Positions 45,841 to 56,000 of a stretch of DNA of 64,000 nucleotides are shown here, one piece after another; within the stretch, counting starts at the first letter, position 1; each line of letters starts with the position of its first letter. The translations under genes were made by a program, and so were the position numbers. Below the pieces are notes generated by a model. That model saw only the letters and a list, made by a program, of their open reading frames with translations, was not told where the DNA came from and did not search any database. Origin of the DNA: Planctomycetota bacterium (lineage in GTDB: Bacteria; Planctomycetota; UBA1135; GCA-002748355); the NCBI GenBank assembly GCA_020638795.1, contig JACKHW010000010.1, positions 85,939 to 149,938 of the forward strand, given 5' to 3'.

Positions 45841-46021
45841 AGAGTCCTCCGCGGGACGGATCGGCGTTTTGCATGCGGATCTGCAATGGAATCCCGTGGA
45901 CCGTATCGATTCGAGACGGGGCGGCGGGACGGGCCGGTGGCATCGTGCGGGTTGACACCCGGGGCGCGGCGTGTCGAATCATGCGCGTTCACATTCACGT
46001 CAGTCCCACGAGATTTCTTCG

Positions 46022-47101
46022 ATGAATCGACACGTTGTTCGCTCCTTATTCCTCGCGCCGCTCGTCGCGATCCTCGTCCCGAGCCTCACCGCTCAAGACG
46101 AAGCTGCACCTCCGAACCCCAAGATGCCGCAGCACGAGCGCATGGCGTCACTCGCCGGGACTTGGCGCACCGAGACCAAGATGGCGGGTATGCCGGGCGT
46201 ACCCGGCATGGAAGAAGCGACCGAGATGGTCGGTGTCGAGCAGGCCGACCTCGTCTGCGACGGCTTGTGGCTCAAAGTGTCGGGGAACGGTACCTGCGCC
46301 GGACAGCAGTGTTCGGGCATGTGGCTACTCGGCTATGACCCGTACGCGAAGAACTACACGTGCATCGCCGTCAACAACATGGAAGAGACGCCTTGCTGCC
46401 TCGACGCGCGCTACGACGAGAAGACCAAGACCTGGCACTTCCAGGGCAAGACGTCGATGGGTGAGTTCCGCAGCGAGTTCACCATGGACGGGCCGGACAA
46501 GACGGTCGAGATCGCCTATTCCAAGGACGAAGACGGCAAGGAGACGGAGTTCATGCGCACCGTGCGCACGCGCATCCCGGCCGGCGAAGGCTCGAAGACT
46601 GCGAAGCCCGTCGCGGCCAGCAAGGATGCTTCTGCCGAGAAGCTGCCCGCGCCGCTCGCTGCACTGCACGCGGACTGCGGTACCTGGGATGCCGACTTCA
46701 AGATGGAGATGCCGGGCATGGAAGCGATGACCGCGAAGTGTCGCGAAGTCGTCGAGCCTGTCTGTGGCGGCAAGTGGACGTGGTCGAACTTCACCGGCGA
46801 GATGATGGGGGCTCCCTTCGAAGGGCACGCCTTGACGGGCTACGACAGCAAGGCCAACAAGGTCGTCAGCTTCTGGATCGATTCGATGAGCGGTGCCGTC
46901 ATGCGCACGGACGGCACCTATGATGCCGAGAAGAAGCTCTTCACGATGAGCGGCACGAGCTACGACGAGACTGGCAAGCGCTCGCCGGTATCCTCGACCG
47001 CGAAGAGCAACGGGAAGGACGAGCGCGGGCTACGCATGATCTTCGGTGAGGGAGACAGCCGCAGCATGATGGCCATCGTCTATCGCCGCGCGAAGAGCTG
47101 A
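46022..47101 (+). CDS. Secreted DUF1579-like tandem domain protein
   Basis: 359 residues with a signal peptide (MNRHVVRSLFLAPLVAILVP, cleaved near SLTAQ). It carries two copies of a DUF1579-like lipocalin/beta-barrel fold: residues about 35-185 (LAGTWRTETKMAGMPGVPG ... MWLLGYDPYAKNYTCIAVNN) and 215-359 (DCGTWDADFKMEMPGMEAMT ... GHALTGYDSKANKVVSFW). The frame is open upstream to 45971, but the ATG at 46022 gives the signal peptide. The function of DUF1579 is unknown. Confidence 0.85.
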   Translation: MNRHVVRSLFLAPLVAILVPSLTAQDEAAPPNPKMPQHERMASLAGTWRTETKMAGMPGVPGMEEATEMVGVEQADLVCDGLWLKVSGNGTCAGQQCSGMWLLGYDPYAKNYTCIAVNNMEETPCCLDARYDEKTKTWHFQGKTSMGEFRSEFTMDGPDKTVEIAYSKDEDGKETEFMRTVRTRIPAGEGSKTAKPVAASKDASAEKLPAPLAALHADCGTWDADFKMEMPGMEAMTAKCREVVEPVCGGKWTWSNFTGEMMGAPFEGHALTGYDSKANKVVSFWIDSMSGAVMRTDGTYDAEKKLFTMSGTSYDETGKRSPVSSTAKSNGKDERGLRMIFGEGDSRSMMAIVYRRAKS

Positions 47102-47253
47102 GCTCGGCGATGGCTCTGGTTCAGCGGGTGGGGCGCTGATCGCGTCGATGGCTCGAGTTTTGCCAGCCGTCTAGGTTGGCACCGCCTGATTCGGACCGCT
47201 GAATTCAGCGAACCGCAACGAACAGGCTCCAGGATCACGACGCTCCTGGTCGC

Positions 47254-48531
47254 ATGAACCAGATCGCACGACTCCTTTTTCTTCCGCTCGTGGCCGCCAC
47301 CGCGCCGGCCCAGACGGCCCTCTTCTCCACCAGTGGCATTGCTTGCTCCGGCGCAGTGTCGTCCCGGACGCTCGGCTCGACCTCGGTCAGCCTCTCGAGC
47401 ACCAAGCCCATCCTGGGCTCGACGTACACGATCACGCTCCGGGGACCGGCCAACTGCAGCGGTGTGCTGATGTTCTCGAGTACGGCGAGCCTCGTCGGCT
47501 TCGACCTGACGAGCAGCGGGATGCCGGGTTGCCGTAGCTACCTCACCGGAACCCAGTTCACGATCCCGATCGTGTTCGACGGCAGCGGCATCGCCCGCAC
47601 GACGATGCAGGCGGCCGCCTCGGCAGCTCCGGGGACGACGGTCTACTTCCAGGCGAAGGTCCTCGTGCCCGGCGTCAACGCCGCATCGCAGCTGACCTCG
47701 TCGCTCGGCATCGCGCGCCTCGGCACCGAACCAAACTTGACCGATGCCGAGATCCGGAGCTACGCGCCGGTCGTTCGCATCCACCCGCGCGAGGAATATC
47801 GCCCGATGAGTCCGGACGAGTTCATCACGAAGTCGCGCTTCCGCCACCATCGCGGCTGGCAGTCGGACCAAGGCTTCCACCGAACGACGCAGACCTGGGT
47901 CACGACCAACAGCTACGATCCGGTCTACTTCGGTATCCCGACCAACGTGCTTGCGGCCTACACGCTGCACTCGGGCGGCAAGAACCGCCGCCCACGCGAC
48001 AGCAACTGCGGTGACTCGTACAACGTCTTCCTGCAGTCGGCCGGTCGTTTGACCGGACCGACGGCACCGAACGGCGTCGTGCCTGCCTACTACCACTACC
48101 GCCGCATCGGCCGGACGCATCAGATCCAGTTCTGGTGGTTCTGTGGCTTCAACGATTCGTTCGCGAGCTTCAACCACCAGGGAGACTGGGAGCACGTCAC
48201 GGTCCATGTCGAACGGGACGCGATCGTCGGCGTCTTCTTCGCCGCACACGAGAACGGCAGCTTCGTCCGGCGAGCCGACTTGAAGTTCGTCGGGGCGCGA
48301 CCGCTCGTCTACATGGCGAAGGGATCGCACGCTTCGTACCGCGCAGCCGGCTCCTACATGGCCGGAATCGACAGTGCTTCGGACGGCGGCGCCCAATGGG
48401 ACACGAGTCGACTGTTGCGTCCGCTCGCGACGCAGCCTTGGCGTGACTACGCCGGCGCGTGGGGCGAGGTGGGGAGTATCAGCACGACGACGGGACCATT
48501 GGGGCCGTGGCACAAGCGGAACGATGCGTAG
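47254..48531 (+). CDS. Secreted Vps62/DUF946-like protein
   Basis: 425 residues with a signal peptide (MNQIARLLFLPLVAATAPAQ). Residues 25-150 are a beta-sandwich. From residue 165 on the sequence matches the Vps62-related/DUF946 style: YAPVVRIHPREEYRPMSPDE, IQFWWFCGFND, HQGDWEHVTVHVE, VFFAAHENG, VYMAKGSHASY. Such proteins are seen in plants, fungi and bacteria without a clear enzymatic role. Probably extracellular. Confidence 0.75.
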   Translation: MNQIARLLFLPLVAATAPAQTALFSTSGIACSGAVSSRTLGSTSVSLSSTKPILGSTYTITLRGPANCSGVLMFSSTASLVGFDLTSSGMPGCRSYLTGTQFTIPIVFDGSGIARTTMQAAASAAPGTTVYFQAKVLVPGVNAASQLTSSLGIARLGTEPNLTDAEIRSYAPVVRIHPREEYRPMSPDEFITKSRFRHHRGWQSDQGFHRTTQTWVTTNSYDPVYFGIPTNVLAAYTLHSGGKNRRPRDSNCGDSYNVFLQSAGRLTGPTAPNGVVPAYYHYRRIGRTHQIQFWWFCGFNDSFASFNHQGDWEHVTVHVERDAIVGVFFAAHENGSFVRRADLKFVGARPLVYMAKGSHASYRAAGSYMAGIDSASDGGAQWDTSRLLRPLATQPWRDYAGAWGEVGSISTTTGPLGPWHKRNDA

Positions 48532-48681
48532 CTGATATCGTGCGGGAGGTCGCATCGTTCGGGACTGAACTGCGGATCCATCTCTTCGTTGGCCTGATCG
48601 GCAATCACGAGAGATGGCATGGAGAGAGCGAGCGACCCAACGCGGTCCGCTGACTCGAAACTCGAACGACACGTCGTATCC

Positions 48682-49635
48682 ATGCTGCGAATCTTTCCTA
48701 TTGGCATCGCCCTTTGCCTCGTCGCCGCGCCCGCGAACTCACAAGTGACGATGACCGCGTCGAGCGCGGTCGACTGGGCGGCGACCGCGTCGGCCGTGAC
48801 GCAGGTCGACAACAAGACGCTTCCCAAGTCCTCATCGATCCCACCGGCACGCAACCTGTTCGCCCAGGCCGCGAGCAACGGCAGTCGTGCGGACGCGCGC
48901 ATCGCGGCGTCGGCTGGAGCCCTGAGTCTCAGGGTCGAAGCCTCGGCGTCGGCATCCGTGGCCTTGATCGCGTCGGCATCGGCGCGTGCCGTTGCGGACA
49001 GCCTCGTGCGCTTGACCTCGACGACGCTCAGCCCCGGCTTCCTCGAAATCCGCACCAGCGGTTCGTCGTTCGGAGGGGGGCGAGCGCGCATCGTGGCTCG
49101 CATCGGAACGCAAAACGTCTTTTCGTGGTCGAGCGATACGCAGAGCGTCACGCATCGCGTACCTGTCATCGTCGACGCGTCCGGCAATGTGGAGGTCTAT
49201 CTCGCGATCGTTGCGGACGCGACGGCTTCGTTTGCGTTGGCGTCGCAACAAGCGAGCATCGTGGCCGACATCACATTCGTTGCAGAGAAATGCGTCGCGA
49301 TGCCGTACGCGACGTCGTGCCAGTCGTCCGACGCGTCGTTCGTGCAAACGCGAACCCTCGAAATCAGCGGCAGCAACAGCATTCCGAATGGCGTCGGTTT
49401 TTCGATGGTCGGCTTCCGCGAGTCTCGAACCTCGACGAACTACTTCGGCTGTTTCGTTCTCTTGGACATTCAGGTGATCTTCGCGCCCTACGCGATCGAC
49501 GCGAACGGCAACTTCGCACATCGCATCGCGCTCCCGCCTGCGACGCTGCGCTTCCGAATCCAGGATGCTCAACTCGAACCGAGTCTCCGCGACGTGCGCA
49601 CGTCGACGGCGTTCGAGGTTGCCTGCATTCCCTGA
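48682..49635 (+). CDS. Secreted Ala/Ser-rich protein of unknown function
   Basis: 317 residues from ATG 48682, which gives a signal peptide (MLRIFPIGIALCLVAAPANS); an earlier in-frame ATG at 48619 adds a non-hydrophobic leader. The mature part is Ala/Ser-rich and beta-like with LRLTSTTLSPGFLEIRTSGS-type strands. No recognised motif. Confidence 0.65.
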   Translation: MLRIFPIGIALCLVAAPANSQVTMTASSAVDWAATASAVTQVDNKTLPKSSSIPPARNLFAQAASNGSRADARIAASAGALSLRVEASASASVALIASASARAVADSLVRLTSTTLSPGFLEIRTSGSSFGGGRARIVARIGTQNVFSWSSDTQSVTHRVPVIVDASGNVEVYLAIVADATASFALASQQASIVADITFVAEKCVAMPYATSCQSSDASFVQTRTLEISGSNSIPNGVGFSMVGFRESRTSTNYFGCFVLLDIQVIFAPYAIDANGNFAHRIALPPATLRFRIQDAQLEPSLRDVRTSTAFEVACIP

Positions 49636-49767
49636 GCTTCGTCACCCGGAACACGCCATCGGGTCCTCACGCGAATCGCACCTCCCGTCGCTGGGGCGCG
49701 ATGCTATGGTTGGCGCGATCACGCTGCGTGCCAGAACTCGCAATCAGGATTCTCATCGAGGACCGCT

Positions 49768-52700
49768 GTGAACGGAGACAACTCGATCGCCGACGGACGC
49801 TCCCTGGACGACGATCCGCTGAGCATGCCGACGACGATCGGCCCGTACCGGATCCTCGAGAAGCTCGGAGAAGGCGGTATGGGGACGGTCTATCTCGCGG
49901 AGCAGCGAGAGCCCGTTCGGCGGCGTGTCGCGCTCAAGCTGATCAAGGCCGGCATGGACACACGCGAGGTCATCGGGCGCTTTCACGCCGAGCGCCAAGC
50001 CCTCGCTTGTATGAACCATCCCAACATCGCGAAGGTGCTCGAAGCGGGTACGACGCCGGATGGTCGTCCGTACTTCGCGATGGAGTACGTCCAGGGAGTT
50101 TCGATCACCGAATACTGCCATCGCAATCGCATGACGGTGGTCGAGCGGATCGAACTCTTCCGCCCGGTTTGTCTCGGCATTCAGCACGCGCACCAGAAAG
50201 GCGTGGTGCACCGCGACATCAAGCCGAGCAACATCCTCGTCGAGCTCCAAGACGCGAAGCCCGTGCCGAAGATCATCGATTTCGGCGTGGCGAAGGCCCT
50301 CGACAGTCGTCTCGTCGAGCAGACACTCCACACGGAGCAAGGGCGTCTCATCGGGACGCCCGAGTACATGTCGCCGGAGCAAGCTTCCCTCTCTGGGCTC
50401 GACGTCGATACACGCACCGACATCTATTCGTTGGGTGTGCTCCTCTACGAGATGTTGACGGGCCAAGTCCCGTTCAACCGCCGCGAGTTGCTCGCGGAGG
50501 GCTTCCTGGGGATTCAACGTCGAATCTGCGAGGACGAGCCCGCGCGACCGAGCACTCGCTGGAAGACGAGTCCGGAGACCGAGCAGATCGCGAAGGGCTT
50601 TGCCGCCGATACGGGTTCGTTGACGCGTTTGCTGCGGGGCGACCTCGATTGGATCGTGATGCGTTGCATCGAGAAATCGCCCTTGCGACGCTACCAATCG
50701 GCATCGGAGCTCGAGGCCGACCTCGTGAGGCACTTGCGACACGAGCCAGTCGAGGCCGGACCGCCGAGCAAGATCTATCGACTCGCGAAGTTCCTGCGCA
50801 AGCGCCGCGGGCCCGTCGCCGCGGCCGTGGTGTTGTTGCTCACGTTGATCGCGGCCACGATCATCTCGCTCGAACAAGCGCAGCGCGCGCGCGAGGCCGC
50901 GACCGACGCGCAGGCTGCCGAGACGGCCGAGCGCGACGCGCGGCTCGAAGAGCAACGACAACGCGAGCGCGCAGAGACCGCCGAACAGCAGGCCCACGCC
51001 ACGGCAGCCCGGTTGCGCGAGCGGACGGAAGAATTCGAGCGACTCGAGGGCGTCGTGCTCCTGCAGCGTGCAAGGCGCGCGATCGATTCCCTCGACCCGC
51101 CGTGGCCAGACCGAGTTCCCGCGATGCGAGCCTGGCTCGAGGGCGACGCTGCTCGTCTCGTCGAACTCGGAGGCGTGTTGTCGAACGCACTCGACGAGCT
51201 ACGAAAACGCGCGTCACCGTGGTCCGCAACGGAACGGGAGCAAGACCGTGCGACGCACCCCGATCTCGCCGAGCTGCAACGCTCGCAGCGTGCCTTGGAT
51301 GTGCTTCGTCGTGCCGCGGACGTGCGGGCCGGAAAGCTCAGGGTCGACCGCCCGAGACTTCCCGCAGCGCTCGCTGCCTCCAAAGCCGGCGTGTTGATCC
51401 ACGTGGCCTACATGCGGATCGCGTCGCCGTCCCGAGAAGAGCGCACGATCTACGGCGAGGAAGCCTTCGGTCTCGCGGCTGCCGAACGCGCCCTCGAACG
51501 CGTACTCGCTGGCGACCCGAGCCTGCCGCCGAGTTCCGCCTATCCGATCTTGGTCCAAGCGCTCTACGAGAACGGTCTCGACGCCGAGGCGATGCAGCGT
51601 GGCGAGGAGTACCTGGCAGGTCTGTCGGAAGACGAGCGGCCAGAAGCGCGAACGGCCCTGATGGCTTTGAAGGAGGCCACGGGCGGCGCGAGGAGTGCAG
51701 AGCGCATGGCTGCCCTCGAGGCGAGGATCCACGCGCTCGAGGCGGCGGTCTCCGCCCGTCGGACCTGGACGTTCGAAGTCGAGGCGGACCAGTTCTTACA
51801 TGACACGTTGCGCAACCTCTGGCTCGACATCCGAGAGTTCGAACGGGTGGACGTCGTGGCGGTCGAACAGCGCAAGCGCTGGGCCGAAGGACTCGCCGAA
51901 CTCGAGCAGAGCGCGGGCTATCAAGAGCGTTGGCAAGTCGCGCGCGCCTCGATTGCACTCGCGGACGGACAGGTCGCGAGTTCGCTCTACGGCGCGGATC
52001 GTCATCCCGAGCACCCGTTGCAACTGGATGTGCAGCACGGCCTCGTTCCGATCGGCAAGAACCCGGTCTCGGGTCTCTGGGAGTTCTACGACCTGCGTTC
52101 GGCATGGGAAGCCGGGTCGGAACGCAAACCCGGCGATCTCGAAGTCCCGACGATGTCGGAGTACGACTCCTTCGGCGGACTTGCCGCCAGCGCGCGTTGG
52201 CCCGGCATCGTCCTCGTCTTGGTACCCGGAGGAACGTTCACGATCGGCGCGCAGGACAGCGATCCGAAGGCGCCGCGCTACGACGCGGACGGCTCGAGAA
52301 CCGAAGGTTGGCCCCAACCCGTGACGCTCGCGCCGTTCTTCTTGGCCAAGCACGAATGCACGCAAGATCAATGGGCGCGACTCTCGGGCGGCGAGACGCC
52401 GAGTTCGAACCGCGTGGGCTACGGAAGCCAGGGATCCGAGCACCGCGTTCGATGGCAGAACCCGGTCGAGAACATCTCTTGGCCGATGGCCACCGAGCTC
52501 GCGCATCGCTTCGCGATGCAGCTCCCCACGGAGGCGCAGTGGGAATACGCGTGCCGCGCGGGCACGGAGACCACGTACTCGACGGGGCCGGATGCCGAAT
52601 CGCTGGCGGGATTCGCGAATGTCTACGATGCGACCGCGGCTCGCCTCACCGGCGGCGAGTCGGACGTGCGCTTCGAAGACAGCTACCGGATCAGCTCCCC

Positions 52701-52980
52701 CGCGGGGGCCTTGCGTCCCAACGCCTGGGGCTTCCACGACATGCACGGGAACGTGTGGGAATGGTGCCGCGACGGAGGCATGGGACGCTCCTATTCGGGT
52801 GTCTGGGCACCGCGTGACGGACTCACGCCCGAGGACGCCAGCAAGAACCACATCACGCGCGGCGGTAGTTTCGGAGACTTCGCACAGGACGCGCGCTCGG
52901 CACGACGCTCTGCCCAGCCATCCGAGTCCCGCGAAGCCGACCTCGGCGTGCGCTTCGCACGGGCGATTCGCGCGAAGTAG
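49768..52980 (+). CDS. Transmembrane Ser/Thr protein kinase fused to FGE-like (sulfatase-modifying-factor) domain
   Basis: 1,070 residues from a GTG. Residues 20-290 are a Hanks-type kinase with all key motifs: glycine loop LGEGGMGTVYLAE, VAIK-like ALKLIK, catalytic HRDIKPSN, DFG in IIDFGVAKA, and APE-like GTPEYMSPEQAS. One transmembrane helix (AAAVVLLLTLIAATIISL) lies near residue 355, followed by an Ala/Glu-rich coiled coil and a helical segment. The C-terminal 250 residues are an FGE-sulfatase-type C-type-lectin fold: VPGGTFTIGAQD, LPTEAQWEYACRAGTETTYS, HGNVWEWCRD, RGGSFGDFAQDARSARRS. This kinase-FGE combination is common in planctomycetes. The lectin-like domain may bind an external ligand. 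Confidence 0.9.
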   Translation: MNGDNSIADGRSLDDDPLSMPTTIGPYRILEKLGEGGMGTVYLAEQREPVRRRVALKLIKAGMDTREVIGRFHAERQALACMNHPNIAKVLEAGTTPDGRPYFAMEYVQGVSITEYCHRNRMTVVERIELFRPVCLGIQHAHQKGVVHRDIKPSNILVELQDAKPVPKIIDFGVAKALDSRLVEQTLHTEQGRLIGTPEYMSPEQASLSGLDVDTRTDIYSLGVLLYEMLTGQVPFNRRELLAEGFLGIQRRICEDEPARPSTRWKTSPETEQIAKGFAADTGSLTRLLRGDLDWIVMRCIEKSPLRRYQSASELEADLVRHLRHEPVEAGPPSKIYRLAKFLRKRRGPVAAAVVLLLTLIAATIISLEQAQRAREAATDAQAAETAERDARLEEQRQRERAETAEQQAHATAARLRERTEEFERLEGVVLLQRARRAIDSLDPPWPDRVPAMRAWLEGDAARLVELGGVLSNALDELRKRASPWSATEREQDRATHPDLAELQRSQRALDVLRRAADVRAGKLRVDRPRLPAALAASKAGVLIHVAYMRIASPSREERTIYGEEAFGLAAAERALERVLAGDPSLPPSSAYPILVQALYENGLDAEAMQRGEEYLAGLSEDERPEARTALMALKEATGGARSAERMAALEARIHALEAAVSARRTWTFEVEADQFLHDTLRNLWLDIREFERVDVVAVEQRKRWAEGLAELEQSAGYQERWQVARASIALADGQVASSLYGADRHPEHPLQLDVQHGLVPIGKNPVSGLWEFYDLRSAWEAGSERKPGDLEVPTMSEYDSFGGLAASARWPGIVLVLVPGGTFTIGAQDSDPKAPRYDADGSRTEGWPQPVTLAPFFLAKHECTQDQWARLSGGETPSSNRVGYGSQGSEHRVRWQNPVENISWPMATELAHRFAMQLPTEAQWEYACRAGTETTYSTGPDAESLAGFANVYDATAARLTGGESDVRFEDSYRISSPAGALRPNAWGFHDMHGNVWEWCRDGGMGRSYSGVWAPRDGLTPEDASKNHITRGGSFGDFAQDARSARRSAQPSESREADLGVRFARAIRAK

Positions 52981-53066
52981 GGGCGCGTAGGCGATCGAGT
53001 TCCCAGCAGAGACCGCGCCGTCTGCCGACCCTTGTGGTTCGGCAAATGTTCGGTATCGTCCGCCCC

Positions 53067-56000
53067 ATGGGGAAGCCCCGACTCGTCTCGGGGGGAGGGA
53101 ATCGATGTGCCGGCACGCTGCTGCGTTGCGCGAGCGCGTACAGCTTTTCGACCGGACTCTTGTCCGTGCGGGAGCTCTGCGCACGCGCGGTGCGCGCGGA
53201 CATCGTGCACGTCGGGCTCTGTGATTGGGGTGGGATCTACGGGGTGCCGGAGTTCGCGCTCGAGGCGGAGCGCTGCGGGTTGCACGCGATCTTCGGGGCC
53301 GAACTCGGGGCGGGGGCGGCGCGGGTGCTCCTGCTCGCGCGGGATGCGGCGGGCTTCCGTTCGCTGTGTCGCTTGGTGTCGGATTGGCGGGCTTCGGAGA
53401 TCGAAGGGTTCGACGCGCTCGCGCAGCTCGTCGCGTCCGAACAAGAAGGGCTCTTCGTGCTCTGCGAGCAGGTGCGCTTCTTGGGAGCGCTTCGCGAGGT
53501 CATCGATCCCGAGCGTTTGCGCGTGGCGTTGCCACCGCTCGGCGTGGCGGAGACGTACGGGAATCACGGTGCGCGTTCGCCTGCGGGACGACGCGGTGAT
53601 GGGCATCGTCGTGGGGGCGCGACACGGGGCAACAACGGCGGTCGTGATGGCGTTCGCGGTCACGGCATCGGCCACGGCCGCCCGTCGCGCTCCGACCCGG
53701 ACGAGGACCCGGCGCAGCGCAAGGTGCCCGACCCCTTCCCTTGGCCGCAGCGTCGTGCGCTCCTCGAGAAAGCGCGCGCGTGGGGGCTGCGCGTCGTCGC
53801 GGCGCCGCCGGTCTACTACGGCAGCGCGGCCGATCGCGATGCGCATCGGCTCGCGGTCGCGTCCAAGAAGGGGCTGCTCTTCGATCGCGTGCGCGACGAC
53901 GAACTCGCGCCGCCCGGTAGTCACGTGCTCACCAAGGACGAGCTCGAAGCGGGTTACGCCGACGTCCCTGAAGCGCTCGTCGAGGCCGAGGACGTCGCGC
54001 GGGCGTGCACGTTTTCGCTGCGCGAGCCGCGGCCGCTCGTGTTGCCGCACACGACGGGGGCCGAGCACGGGGATCCGCGGCGGGACTTCGAGATCCTGCG
54101 CGCGCGGGCCGAAGCGGGCTTGCAACGCCGTTACGGTCAGGATCGGAGTGCGGCTGCGCAGCGTCACTACGAGCGTGCGCGCGAGCGCCTCGCGCACGAA
54201 CTCGGCATCGTCGACGAACTCGGGTTCTCGGGTTACTTCCTCGTCGTCGAAGAGATCGCTTCGCTCGCCAAGAGCGAGGGCATCCCGTGTCTCGGTCGCG
54301 GTTCGGCGGCCGACAGTCTGATCGCGCACTGTCTCGGGTTCACCGATTCGGATCCGCTGCGCTACGGGCTGTGCTTCGAACGCTTCCTCAACGTCGAGCG
54401 CTTTCGGCGTGGGGGAGAAGCGCTGCCCGACATCGACCTCGACTTTTGTTGGCGGCGGCGTGACGAGTTGCTCGAGCGCGTCGTCGAACGCTTCGGCAAC
54501 GGGCGCGTCGCGCTGCTCTGCACGCATCCGACGCTCGGCTTTCGCGCGGCGTATCGCGAAGCGGCGCGCACGATGGGCATCCCGGTCGACGAAGTCGATC
54601 GCCGCGCGCGCGGCATCCCGCGCATCCTCCCGCCCGAAGTGCTCGAACGCGGTCGCCTCGGCGAGCCGTGTGCGTTGCCGGGTTTGTTGCAGCGCTTCCC
54701 CGAGTTCGCCGGTCGCTTGCGTCGTCTCGCGGGCGGCGAAGAAGAACGCTTGCGCGAGACGCGCATCTGGTGGGGAGCCTTCGCGCTCGCCGGCTTGCAA
54801 CGCGGGCTCGGTCTGCACCCGGGCGGAACCGTGCTCTCCCCGGTCCCGCTGCGCGACCTCGCGCCGCTCGAGCGTTCGGCGAAGGGGCTGCCCGCGTTGC
54901 AGTGGGACAAGCACGTCGCGCCGCACATGGGGCTCGTCAAGATCGACCTGCTCGGCAATCGCGGGCTGTCGACGTTCGTCGATGCGCGGCGCGAGATCGT
55001 GCGGCTCGGCGGTGATCCGCGCGACATCGATGCCGAACTCCTCGGCCCGACGCCCGACGAGGACGACAAGGTCGCGACGATGCTGCGTCGCGGCAAGACG
55101 ATCGGCGTGTGGCAGATCGAGTCGCCGGGGATGCGACGGCTCTTGACGCGCATGGATGCAACGACGCTCGAGGACACGATTCAGAGCGTCGCGCTGATCC
55201 GGCCTGGGCCGGCCGGGAGCGGGATGATGCACGCCTACATTCGGCGCAAGCGCGGCGACGAGGCGCTTCCCGAGATCCCGCCGCCACTCGATCGCCTGCT
55301 CGGGCCCGCGCAGGGCGTGATGCTCTACCAAGAGGATCTGATCCACGTGCTCGCCGAGCTCTGCGGACTCGAGTTGCCGGCTGCCGATCTCTTGCGGCGC
55401 GCGATCGGTGGTGGCAGCTATTACCACTACAACCGTCACGAGGCCGAGGCGAAGCCCGTCGACGCGCAGGACTTCTTCTTCGAACGCGCGACGCAGCGCG
55501 GGATCCCGGCGCGCATCGCGCAGGATTTCTGGGCGCAGATCGAGCGCTTCTCGCGCTTCTCGTTCAACAAGGCGCACTCGGTGACCTACGGCCGGCTCGC
55601 GTGGCGACTCGCGCGGATCAAGGCGCGTTGTCCGGCCGCGGTGCTCGCGGCGATCCTCGCCAACGACACCGGCTATTACGAAAAGCGCGTCTACGTCGAA
55701 GAGGCCAAGCGCTGTGGCGTGACCGTGCTCGCGCCGTGCATCCATCGCAGTGGGATGGAGTTCCGTTCCGAACGCATCGGCGCGGGTCGCGACGGGATCC
55801 GCGCGGGCTTTCGCGAAGTGCGCGACTTGCCGAGCGACTTCGTCGAACACTTCTTGCACGAGCGCGACGAGCGGGGACCGTACTTCTCGGTCGAAGAGTT
55901 CACACGCCGTGTCGAAGAACACGGCATGACGATCACGGAGCGCTGGGTCGAACACCTGATCCTCGTCGGTGCCTTCGACCTCCTCGAAGGCACGCGGCCC

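Noticed and set aside
48714..51803. 1,029-residue plus-strand open frame in another phase
   Set aside because: Overlaps the start of the kinase gene in a different frame; Arg-rich shadow.
53570..53700. Frameshift pair in the polymerase insert
   Set aside because: Both frames are open, and the main frame carries through without a stop; I cannot decide by eye, so the gene is annotated as intact.
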